From NCBI GenBank assembly GCA_007129085.1, contig SKWF01000010.1, positions 1 through 9,161 on the forward strand: a stretch of DNA of 9,161 bases, read 5' to 3'. Positions 1 to 5,850 of the stretch are shown one piece after another. Positions within the stretch are counted from its first letter, which is position 1. Each line of letters starts with the position of its first letter. This stretch comes from Balneolaceae bacterium (GTDB taxonomy: Bacteria > Bacteroidota > Rhodothermia > Balneolales > Balneolaceae). A model generated the notes under the pieces. That model did not search any database and was not told where the DNA came from. It saw nothing but the letters and a program-made list of their open reading frames with translations. The position numbers and the translations under genes were made by a program.

Positions 1-481
1 CATCAAACGGATATTCCCCGGTAATAGCCGAAGCACCAAACGGCTGTGTCCATTCCGGCCCGCCAACCGCTATCATTCCAAACACCAGCATGCTCTGCAA
101 AATATTCATCTGCACAATTTCTTCTCCGGCAGAGATCCCACCGGCCGTTACAAATGCAGCCCCGATTTTATCTTTCAAGGGTTGATCCTCAAATGGCCAA
201 GACGCTATAAACCGAGACACTTCCGGTGTGACGTTGGCATTATAAACCGGACTTCCCACAATAATCGCATTGGCACGCATCAAATCATCGTCTGTGGTTT
301 CACTCGTTTTCTGTTTTAAAACTTCTACACCCTCTACGGATTCTGCTCCGTCAGCCACCGCCTTCGCCATCAATCCGGTATTGCCGGTTTGGCTGTCGTA
401 CACAATCAGTACATTTACCTGCGAAACAGCCGTTGCGGGCAACATTATCAAACCGAAAATTAAGAGAACGTATTTCATCAT
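1..481 (-). CDS. Exported flavodoxin/WrbA-like protein (C-terminus outside window)
   Basis: Seen: about 160 codons read leftward from ATG at 481; a second in-frame ATG follows directly at 478. The protein opens with a Sec-type signal peptide: K3, then a hydrophobic stretch to about residue 19, with a likely cleavage after AVS-20. A flavodoxin-like fold follows: the strand VNVLIVYDSQ leads into the FMN-phosphate loop SQTGNT (residues 30-35), then IIVGSPVYNANVTPEVSRFI, the second flavin-contacting segment, and a later GGPEWTQPFGASAITGE stretch like WrbA/NQO-type flavodoxins. Family knowledge: such proteins bind FMN and transfer electrons, often reducing quinones, and are normally cytoplasmic. 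Inference: this one is exported, so its FMN and electron donor would have to be extracytoplasmic. It has no twin arginine and no lipobox cysteine. It starts 15 bases after the upstream envelope-protein gene ends, so the two are probably co-transcribed. No clear Shine-Dalgarno is visible. The fold call is firm, the substrate unknown. Confidence 0.85.
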   Translation of the reverse strand, partial: MMKYVLLIFGLIMLPATAVSQVNVLIVYDSQTGNTGLMAKAVADGAESVEGVEVLKQKTSETTDDDLMRANAIIVGSPVYNANVTPEVSRFIASWPFEDQPLKDKIGAAFVTAGGISAGEEIVQMNILQSMLVFGMIAVGGPEWTQPFGASAITGEYPFD

Positions 482-496
482 ATATAAAACCAATTT

Positions 497-1369
497 CTAA
501 TTTCCGAAGGGTATCGATACCCCAACCCACGGCAGACCGATAAATCCACCTGCTAAAGACAAGGGGCGTCCCAGCCCAAAATCCACAGCTACTCGCTCTG
601 TTGACCATCTTAAACCGCCAATCGCGGCGCCACTTCCTTCAATACCCGGAAGAAAGTATAATTCGCCCAGCAGATACAAACTTCTGCTCGTTCGATACAT
701 CCCGCTAACATTTACCAGCGGCGTATTCGACCAATCGCGTCCGGCGTATCCGTATCCCAAACCAGCCGATAGATTTCTGTCTCTATCTCCATATGTGGCT
801 GAACCGTACAGAAGGCCGGCTCCGCCCGATCCACTCCCAATAACACCACCAAGCATTGCACCGGCAGCCAAATGAACATTATCAGCTACCGGAAAAGAAA
901 CTTTCGGCAAAAGCCAAGCCGGTGTTTCACTTACACCTAAAAGAAACATTGGTACAATTCCCCCGCCGATAGACACACGGTCTGTAATTCCATAATTCAC
1001 GTTATTAAAAAATATCCAGACGTTTTGATAGTACCCTTTTCCCTTCCCTAAACTCAGCGCATTCGGAGCAAAAAAGTACCGGGTTCCCTGCGTATTTTCA
1101 TACCAATAGTTACCGTTCTGAACTCTCGCACTATCAATAACCCTCAGATTACGAATATTACTTTTTTCAACCGCAATTTCCCCAATTCCCTCAACTTTCA
1201 GCACGACTTTTTGGTCATCTTCATCCACTATTTGACCAACAAACAGATTTCCATCGACTGTTTCAATTCGAACAGTCTCCCCGATTCGATCTTGGCCAAC
1301 CGCCTCTCCTACAGTCAAAAAACAGATAGAAAAACCCAAAAGTATCAGCGCAACTATTTTTCCTCTCAT
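497..1369 (-). CDS. Envelope protein: signal peptide, N-terminal beta domain, predicted beta-barrel
   Basis: The protein has 290 residues from ATG at 1369. The frame opens earlier at a GTG (1411), but the ATG places the signal peptide MRGKIVALILLG at the very N-terminus, so I prefer it. The signal runs to about residue 26 (GEAVGQ). Residues 30-80 read as a small beta-rich domain (ETVRIETVDGNLFVGQIVDE, then DDQKVVLKVEGIGEIAVEKS), resembling the LSm/SH3-like extension seen on envelope proteins of Bacteroidota relatives. From about residue 95 there are alternating, glycine- and aromatic-rich strands (YFFAPNALSLGKGKGYYQN, VNYGITDRVSIGGGIVPMF), as in outer-membrane barrels, ending in short strands near VSIPFGN. 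No enzymatic motif is visible and the function is not recognised. It lies directly upstream of the exported flavodoxin, likely in one transcript, so the two may act together in the envelope (inference). Confidence 0.75.
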   Translation of the reverse strand: MRGKIVALILLGFSICFLTVGEAVGQDRIGETVRIETVDGNLFVGQIVDEDDQKVVLKVEGIGEIAVEKSNIRNLRVIDSARVQNGNYWYENTQGTRYFFAPNALSLGKGKGYYQNVWIFFNNVNYGITDRVSIGGGIVPMFLLGVSETPAWLLPKVSFPVADNVHLAAGAMLGGVIGSGSGGAGLLYGSATYGDRDRNLSAGLGYGYAGRDWSNTPLVNVSGMYRTSRSLYLLGELYFLPGIEGSGAAIGGLRWSTERVAVDFGLGRPLSLAGGFIGLPWVGVSIPFGN

Positions 1370-1415
1370 ACTGATTCGAACTTTTTTTGATATTAAATTG
1401 AAACTCAACACACAG

Positions 1416-1461
1416 ATACAGTGATTCTGTATGTAAAAATCAAAAGCATTGTAAGTTTACA
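1416..1461. promoter_or_regulatory. Two small dyads in the divergent promoter region
   Basis: Between the divergent genes (1370-1525) lies a perfect inverted repeat ATACAG-N5-CTGTAT (1416-1432). A second, shorter one, TGTAA-GT-TTACA, lies at 1450-1461. Either could be a regulator site serving the transporter pair, the envelope operon or both. Arms of 5-6 bp are close to chance expectation in 150 bases, so this is a weak call supported mainly by position. Confidence 0.25.
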
Positions 1462-1469
1462 TATAAAAA

Positions 1470-1498
1470 TTGACCCGTACACCATTTTCGTGTTTATT
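1470..1498 (+). promoter_or_regulatory. Possible sigma70-like promoter for the transporter pair
   Basis: TTGACC (1470-1475, 5/6 to the -35 consensus) and TTTATT (1493-1498, 4/6 to the -10) are separated by 17 bases. This would put the transcript start about 20 bases before ATG 1526. Bacteroidota-type genomes use a different consensus (TTTG and TAnnTTTG), which I do not see clearly here, so the call is tentative. Confidence 0.3.
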
Positions 1499-1525
1499 AA
1501 ATGCGAAACTAATTTATCAAAAGAC

Positions 1526-1801
1526 ATGCGCATAAATCGGACCAAAACGGATAACGGATCGCGAACCTGGCTGCAGGTTGGCAGCAAAAAGTATAGACTG
1601 AATAGAATCATCTTTTCTATTGTGATGATCCTCGCTACACTATCCGTAATTTGGCCGGGTTACGCGCTATTTTCTTCGGCCACACCACTTATTTTGGGAC
1701 TTCCGCTATCCTTCGCATGGATTATTCTTTGGGTTATTATCGGCTTTGCAGCCATGCTGGCCCTCTATTTTTCAGATAACAAAGACCCGGAAACAGACTG
1801 A
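1526..1801 (+). CDS. DUF3311-like small membrane subunit of a sodium:solute symporter
   Basis: The protein has 91 residues from ATG 1526. An in-frame GTG at 1421 would add 35 residues of unlikely character overlapping the promoter region, so I chose the ATG. The N-terminus is polar and basic (1-27). Helix 1 spans about residues 28-50 (IIFSIVMILATLSVIWPGYALF), then a short loop with the DUF3311-like segment TPLILGLPLSFAW, and helix 2 (about 60-82) ending in a charged tail SDNKDPETD. Known of the family: DUF3311 proteins of about 60-90 residues are encoded directly before SSS-family symporters, including monocarboxylate transporters, and are thought to be accessory subunits. Here the stop TGA overlaps the next start (TGATG at 1799-1803), so translation is probably coupled and the products made in step. 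There is no obvious Shine-Dalgarno. YhdT/DUF485-type accessory proteins are an alternative label. Confidence 0.75.
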   Translation: MRINRTKTDNGSRTWLQVGSKKYRLNRIIFSIVMILATLSVIWPGYALFSSATPLILGLPLSFAWIILWVIIGFAAMLALYFSDNKDPETD

Positions 1802-3285
1802 TGGAGACCGGAACCATAATTCTTATCGTTGTTGGGCTCTACCTGCTCATTTCACTGCTGACGGGAATCATACCATCGCTGAATATTTCCAAAAGTGTCT
1901 CCGGGTTTGTAGCCGGCGACCGCAGCATGAATGTGGTGATTCTCTATTTCGTCATCGGGGCATCCATTTTTTCCTCTTTCGCATTTTTAGGTGGCCCCGG
2001 CTGGGCATACTCTCGCGGTGCTGCAGCATTTTATATTATCGCCTACGGGGTGATTGGTATTGTGCCCCTCTACTTCTTTGGCCCGCGTGCTTGGCGGCTG
2101 GGAAAACGATATGGATACGTCACCCAAGCCGAACTAATTGCCGACCGGTTCGACAGTAAATTCCTCTCCATTATGCTGGCAATCTTAAGCGTTGCGGTGT
2201 TTATCCCGTACCTGACCCTTCAGATGCGCGGAGCCGCTTTTGTGCTAAACGTTATCAGCGAAGGAATGATCCCCGAATGGGCCGGTGCAGCCGTAACCTA
2301 TGCCGTTGTGCTGGTCTACGTCTACTTCAGCGGCGTGATGGGCGTCGGCTGGTCGAACGCCTTCCAGGGGATGTTTATGATGGTGCTTGCCTGGATATTG
2401 GGACTCTACCTGCCAAATGCACTCTATGGGGGAGTCGGCAACATGTTTCAGGAGATCATGGCCACGGGTCATCAGGCGATGCTGCAGGCCCCCGGCCTGG
2501 CCGCTGATGGATCCACCTGGAGCTGGTGGGGATACAGTTCAGCCGTCATAGTTTCTGCCGTGGGGTTTTCGGTTTGGCCCCACTTTTTTATGCGGAGTTT
2601 TGCGGCAAAAAGCCCAAAAACCCTCAGGCTCAGCGTGGTTCTCTATCCCACATTTTTGCTCTTTTTAGTTCCCATTCTCCTTATCGGTTTTTCTGCCATA
2701 GTTATGTTCCCGGGGGTTGAGCAGGCCGACAGCATTCTGCCATACGTGCTGATGCAGCTCGATCTCCCCGCAGTAGTCATCGGCCTTTTTTGCGCCGGTG
2801 CATTGGCCGCTTCCATGTCATCCGGTGACGCCATTCTCCACTCAGCGGCATCCGTTGGGGTGCGCGATGGAATCAGTAAAATGCTCCCGGCACCCCCTTC
2901 CGATAAAAACGAGCGGCTGATGATTCAAATCCTGGTGCTGGTTATCGGGCTCATCGCTTATCTTTTTGCTGTTGTGGTAGATATCTCCATCGTGGCACTG
3001 CTGCTTGGTTCATACGGCGGAGTCGCTCAAATTTTCCCGATCATTTTTGTGATGTTCTACTGGAGCCGCGCCACTAAAGCAGGAGCCATTTCCGGTCTCA
3101 TGGGTGGAATTATTGTAAATACAATCTTTTTGATATTTCCTGAATGGCAACCAATCGCCATGCACGAAGGGGTTTACGGCCTCATTGCTAACATTATTCT
3201 GCTTGTTGGGGTAAGCTACGCAACCAATCCCGACCCCAAAGAGACCGTAGATAAATTCATGAACACCGGGTTGTTGGATAAATAA
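1801..3285 (+). CDS. Sodium:solute symporter (SSS family)
   Basis: The protein has 494 residues, the usual SSS length, with about 13 hydrophobic segments. Recognisable family features in order: N-terminal helix MxTGTIILIVVGLYLLI; VAGDRSMNVVILYFVIGASIFSSF (residues 38-60), the unwound first core helix; GYVTQAELIADRF (105-117), the typical loop after helix 3; GVGWSNAFQGMFMM (181-194); and the signature region GLFCAGALAASMSSGDAIL (328-346). In that region S340 and S341 match the paired serines of the Na2 sodium site in vSGLT-type structures (alignment by eye). It is an inner-membrane importer driven by sodium. The substrate is not evident. The partnership with a DUF3311-like subunit, as in monocarboxylate transporters of the MctP type, suggests a small organic acid, but this is inference. 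The ATG lies inside the stop of the preceding gene. I see no hairpin-plus-T-run terminator right after the stop. Confidence 0.93.
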   Translation: METGTIILIVVGLYLLISLLTGIIPSLNISKSVSGFVAGDRSMNVVILYFVIGASIFSSFAFLGGPGWAYSRGAAAFYIIAYGVIGIVPLYFFGPRAWRLGKRYGYVTQAELIADRFDSKFLSIMLAILSVAVFIPYLTLQMRGAAFVLNVISEGMIPEWAGAAVTYAVVLVYVYFSGVMGVGWSNAFQGMFMMVLAWILGLYLPNALYGGVGNMFQEIMATGHQAMLQAPGLAADGSTWSWWGYSSAVIVSAVGFSVWPHFFMRSFAAKSPKTLRLSVVLYPTFLLFLVPILLIGFSAIVMFPGVEQADSILPYVLMQLDLPAVVIGLFCAGALAASMSSGDAILHSAASVGVRDGISKMLPAPPSDKNERLMIQILVLVIGLIAYLFAVVVDISIVALLLGSYGGVAQIFPIIFVMFYWSRATKAGAISGLMGGIIVNTIFLIFPEWQPIAMHEGVYGLIANIILLVGVSYATNPDPKETVDKFMNTGLLDK

Positions 3286-3311
3286 AAAGTCCCGATTGAT
3301 TTGCCCTACCG

Positions 3312-3409
3312 AAACATGGTATGTCTATACATCTCTAAACTCTGCAGTTCAGTCAAAATTTGCCACAAACTCAAAATCAAATAAAGATACTAATAGACAT
3401 ACCATGTTT
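3312..3409. repeat. 98-bp segment bounded by perfect 17-bp inverted repeats
   Basis: AAACATGGTATGTCTAT at 3312-3328 recurs as its exact reverse complement at 3393-3409, with 64 AT-rich bases between. The match stops abruptly on both sides. A 17-bp perfect match at this distance is far beyond chance. There is no flanking direct duplication and no coding content. It starts 27 bases after the symporter stop. Possibilities are a miniature inverted-repeat element, a large-loop hairpin in the symporter mRNA 3' end, or a paired protein-binding site. Confidence 0.8.
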
Positions 3410-3449
3410 AAAAGATCCGCAGTGGCGCAACGGCGATGAAGATTATGTA

Positions 3450-3470
3450 CAACGGGCAGCTTGCCCGTTG
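3450..3470. repeat. Strong hairpin, 9-bp stem and 3-base loop
   Basis: CAACGGGCA (3450-3458) pairs perfectly with TGCCCGTTG (3462-3470) around the loop GCT. No T-run follows on either strand, so it is not a standard intrinsic terminator. Its form is that of a dispersed REP-like palindrome. It lies about 17 bases before the tRNA-like fragment. Confidence 0.75.
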
Positions 3471-3487
3471 ATCTATCTAAGCTATAA

Positions 3488-3510
3488 GTTCTAATTCCGT
3501 CATCCGCCCC
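3488..3510 (+). pseudogene. tRNA 3'-end-like remnant
   Basis: GTTCTAATTCCGTCATCCGC (3488-3507) differs at two positions from a common tRNA 3' half pattern: T-loop GTTCGAATC, T-stem 3' strand, and acceptor strand CATCCGC. The run CCCC follows where discriminator and CCA would be. The partner T-stem strand upstream (ATAAG) does not pair, and no anticodon arm or D arm is found, so it is not a working tRNA. It may be a decayed tRNA or the footprint left when an element integrated at a tRNA 3' end. The comparison is from memory of tRNA consensus sequence, not from a search. Confidence 0.4.
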
Positions 3511-3577
3511 CCGAGCCTGCATCTCCTTCTGTGGATCAACGATAAACACTCAACCTTCTCTTTTGTTCTTTCCAAAA

Positions 3578-3595
3578 CTTTTGAACGGTCAAAAG
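3578..3595. repeat. Small hairpin, 7-bp stem
   Basis: CTTTTGA (3578-3584) pairs with TCAAAAG (3589-3595) around ACGG. It is AT-rich and modest in strength, and lies just before the larger nested inverted-repeat element. No T-run follows. Confidence 0.45.
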
Positions 3596-3608
3596 CATCC
3601 AAAATCCG

Positions 3609-3773
3609 CCGGCGACTGAACCGCTCCGGCTATATCGCGGTCTGTCTCCTTCGACCGAAGCTATCGATGGTCCGTTTCTTTATGTAATAGATTAAAGTTG
3701 AGAGCCGGTACGATAGCTTCCTTCGGTCTCAGTCGGACCACTCAATTTACCGCCTCCACGGTTCAGAGGCCGG
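3609..3773. repeat. 165-bp nested inverted-repeat element
   Basis: The outer arms CCGGC-NN-CTGAACCG (3609-3623) and CGGTTCAG-NN-GCCGG (3759-3773) pair at 13 of 15 positions. The inner arms GAAGCTATCG (3657-3666) and CGATAGCTTC (3711-3720) pair perfectly. Both share nearly the same dyad centre (about 3689-3691). Additional pairing is possible: a local hairpin CTTCG-AC-CGAAG (3649-3660), and TGGTCCG (3668-3674) with CGGACCA (3734-3740), which crosses the inner stem. There is no open frame worth calling. It is probably a palindromic mobile or dispersed intergenic element, or a structured RNA. Confidence 0.6.
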
Positions 3774-3788
3774 TTTAATTTTCTCTGA

Positions 3789-3816
3789 ATAACCGATAAC
3801 AAATAACCAATAACTA
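3789..3816 (+). repeat. Four tandem heptamers ATAACNN
   Basis: Four consecutive 7-base units, ATAACCG, ATAACAA, ATAACCA and ATAACTA, fill 3789-3816. Directly after comes AGGAG, five bases, then ATG TAT ACT TGA at 3830-3841, a three-codon open frame with a good Shine-Dalgarno. The array may be a simple-sequence tract or a binding-site cluster in front of the small gene at 3901. Confidence 0.6.
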
Positions 3817-3900
3817 AACAGGAGCCCCCATGTATACTTGATTCGAAAATGCTTATTCTAACTCCCGGTTGCCGTCAACACCAAAATTTCATCATCTACT

Positions 3901-4104
3901 ATGGAAAAGAACGCCAATACAATTAAAGTTTTCGTAATATCCTTCACGATCTTCTTCATGATCGACCAATACTATTTTGAGCAGGGTTCTCTCGTAGTAA
4001 CTCTCTTTTCGTCCGTTCTTTCCGGGCTTACCGCCGCTTTGATCTTTATCTTTTTAAAAGCAAAAGCCGAGAAGAAGAGAGAGGATGAAAATAATCAATC
4101 ATAG
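3901..4104 (+). CDS. Small two-helix membrane protein, function unknown
   Basis: The protein has 67 residues. There is a short polar N-terminus (MEKNANTIK), helix 1 at about 9-26 (VFVISFTIFFMIDQYYF), a short loop, helix 2 at about 31-53 (VVTLFSSVLSGLTAALIFIFL), and a strongly charged tail (KAKAEKKREDENNQS) that should face the cytoplasm. This layered pattern, and the absence of a comparable frame on the other strand, favour a real gene. The in-frame stop at 3859 leaves no earlier ATG. No Shine-Dalgarno is visible. It ends 20 bases before the recN stop and converges with it, without an obvious terminator between. I do not recognise the family. Confidence 0.55.
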   Translation: MEKNANTIKVFVISFTIFFMIDQYYFEQGSLVVTLFSSVLSGLTAALIFIFLKAKAEKKREDENNQS

Positions 4105-4124
4105 GTCGCTCTATACCTCAGACT

Positions 4125-5831
4125 TTAATTCTTCATTCCGCCGCGCTCGATCAATTCTTTGGCGCTGGTCAGGGCCGAATCGGTAATTTCTTCACCACTC
4201 ATCAGGCTCGCCACTTCGTGGATATGCTCTTCATCCGAAAGCGGTACAATTTTGGTGATGGTTCGCGCTCCCTCTTCCACTTTTTCCACGCGATAATGTT
4301 TGTGCGCCTGGCTGGCAATTTGGGGCTGATGAGTGATCGCCACAATTTGGCAATATTCGGAAAGCTTTCGCATCTCGCGACCCACTTTTTCGGAAATATT
4401 TCCGCTGATTCCCGTATCGATCTCATCAAAAATCATCACCGGCAGATGGTGCTCTTTCGCCAGGATCGACTTCAGCGACAGCATCACACGACTAACCTCA
4501 CCGCCCGATGCAATTTTCGCGAGCGGCTTCGGCTCCTCTCCTTTATTCGTTGAGATATAAAAGCGCACATCATCACACCCATCCGTTGCACACTCAATCC
4601 GGTCTCCGTCCAATTCAAACCATCCATTATCTGATACTCTCCATGCCACATCCACTTGGAATCGGCCGTGCATAATGCCGAGATTTTTCAGCGAATCTAC
4701 CACCTCGTTCGACAGCTGTCGCCCCACTTTATCGCGCGTATCATGCAGGTCTACCGCTGCTTTTTTTAATGCCTCAGCCTGTTCTGCTATCTTGCCTTGG
4801 ATACGCTCAATCTCCAGGTCAAAATTTTCGGCTACATTCAATTCTGCCTTCACATCTTTGTAATAGCTGATCAGCTCAGGTATTGAGCGCTGATATTTTT
4901 TCTGCAGTCGATTCAACTCCGCCTGTCGCTGACGAAGAGTCTCCAGCCGCTGCGGATTAAACTCAATTCCGTTTCGATACCGCTCGGCAAAATGAACCGC
5001 CTCCTGTATACTAATTCGCGCCGTATTCACCTCTTCCAAATAGGTATCAAACTCCGACTCAATCCGCGCCATATCCTCCAGGTGCAGTTTGATGGTGTTC
5101 AGCATCTCCATCAGGCTGATATCATCTCCATTGCCAATTTCGGCAATCGCCGCCGCTTTTTGATCCAAATCCTCGGCATTATCCAGCAGATGCATCTCTG
5201 CCTCCAGCTCCTCCTCTTCATGAGGGTCCAGCTCCGCCGCCTCCAGCTCTTTCACCTGGAACTGGTAGAGGTCGGTCTTCTCTTTAAGCTCCCGCTCCCG
5301 GCGTTTCAAATCACGCAGCTCTTTTTGCAGCTCCGCCATCTTTCGGTATTCGGTTTGATATGCTTTCAGCGCGGGCTCCACAGACTCAAATTGATCGATC
5401 ACCCCGAGATGATTTTCATCCTTCAGCAGCATCTGGTGATCGTGCTGCCCGTGCAGATCCACCAGTTGATCCCCTACCTTCTTCAGCACAGAAATATTTA
5501 CCGGCGTATCGTTGATGAACGCCCGGCTGCCGGATTGACGAATCTCCCGACGCAAAATCAGCTCTTCACTTACTTCTACCGCATTTTCATCCAATAACTC
5601 TGCCAGGTACTCATTTTTCCCGACATGAATTGTCGCCTCAGAGATCGCCTTCTTCGCACCCTGGCGAATCACTTCCGTATCGGCACGCTCACCCAAAATC
5701 ATATTCAATGCACCAATAATAATCGACTTACCCGCACCCGTCTGACCGGTCATGATATTGAGGCCGTTCTCGAACTGAACGTCAAGTTCATCGATAAGAG
5801 CAAAATCTTTGATGTAGAGCGATTTAATCAT
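4125..5831 (-). CDS. recN: DNA repair protein RecN
   Basis: The protein has 568 residues, the normal RecN length. SMC-like layout: N-terminal ATPase half with Walker A GQTGAGKS (29-36); the RecN-typical DLHGQHDHQMLL (125-136); a long heptad-rich coiled-coil region, roughly 155-370, rich in E, L, K and R with a central break; then the C-terminal ATPase half with the ABC signature ASGGEVSR (441-448), Walker B VMIFDE (465-470) continuing IDTGISG, and the switch histidine in AITHQPQIA (498-506). All ATPase residues are present, so it should be active. RecN is a cytoplasmic cohesin-like protein that acts at double-strand breaks with RecA. In many bacteria it is induced by DNA damage. I see no recognisable LexA box upstream (an E. 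coli-type box would not be expected here). Start ATG 5831 has no Shine-Dalgarno, and the upstream gap contains structured repeats. Confidence 0.97.
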   Translation of the reverse strand: MIKSLYIKDFALIDELDVQFENGLNIMTGQTGAGKSIIIGALNMILGERADTEVIRQGAKKAISEATIHVGKNEYLAELLDENAVEVSEELILRREIRQSGSRAFINDTPVNISVLKKVGDQLVDLHGQHDHQMLLKDENHLGVIDQFESVEPALKAYQTEYRKMAELQKELRDLKRRERELKEKTDLYQFQVKELEAAELDPHEEEELEAEMHLLDNAEDLDQKAAAIAEIGNGDDISLMEMLNTIKLHLEDMARIESEFDTYLEEVNTARISIQEAVHFAERYRNGIEFNPQRLETLRQRQAELNRLQKKYQRSIPELISYYKDVKAELNVAENFDLEIERIQGKIAEQAEALKKAAVDLHDTRDKVGRQLSNEVVDSLKNLGIMHGRFQVDVAWRVSDNGWFELDGDRIECATDGCDDVRFYISTNKGEEPKPLAKIASGGEVSRVMLSLKSILAKEHHLPVMIFDEIDTGISGNISEKVGREMRKLSEYCQIVAITHQPQIASQAHKHYRVEKVEEGARTITKIVPLSDEEHIHEVASLMSGEEITDSALTSAKELIERGGMKN

Positions 5832-5850
5832 GGTCTGTAAATTATGAATT

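Noticed and set aside
1405..1611. Minus-strand frame of 68 codons across the divergent promoter region
   Set aside because: It overlaps the start of the DUF3311-like gene and the promoter. It has no recognisable signal or domain.
1746..2159. Plus-strand frame of 137 codons across the transporter genes
   Set aside because: It overlaps two well-supported genes in another frame, and its translation is rich in C, R and W with no family resemblance.
3466..3541. 8-bp inverted match CGTTGATC / GATCAACG
   Set aside because: About this many 8-bp matches are expected by chance in a 600-base region, and one arm is already used by the 9-bp hairpin.
3349..3549. Minus-strand frame of 66 codons containing GADDGIRT
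   Set aside because: This peptide pattern is a known artefact of reading tRNA 3' ends antisense. The frame also runs through the hairpin and inverted repeat.
4992..5597. Open frame of about 200 codons on the plus strand inside recN
   Set aside because: It is antisense to the recN coiled-coil region, whose biased codons keep the other strand open. The product is low-complexity with no domain.
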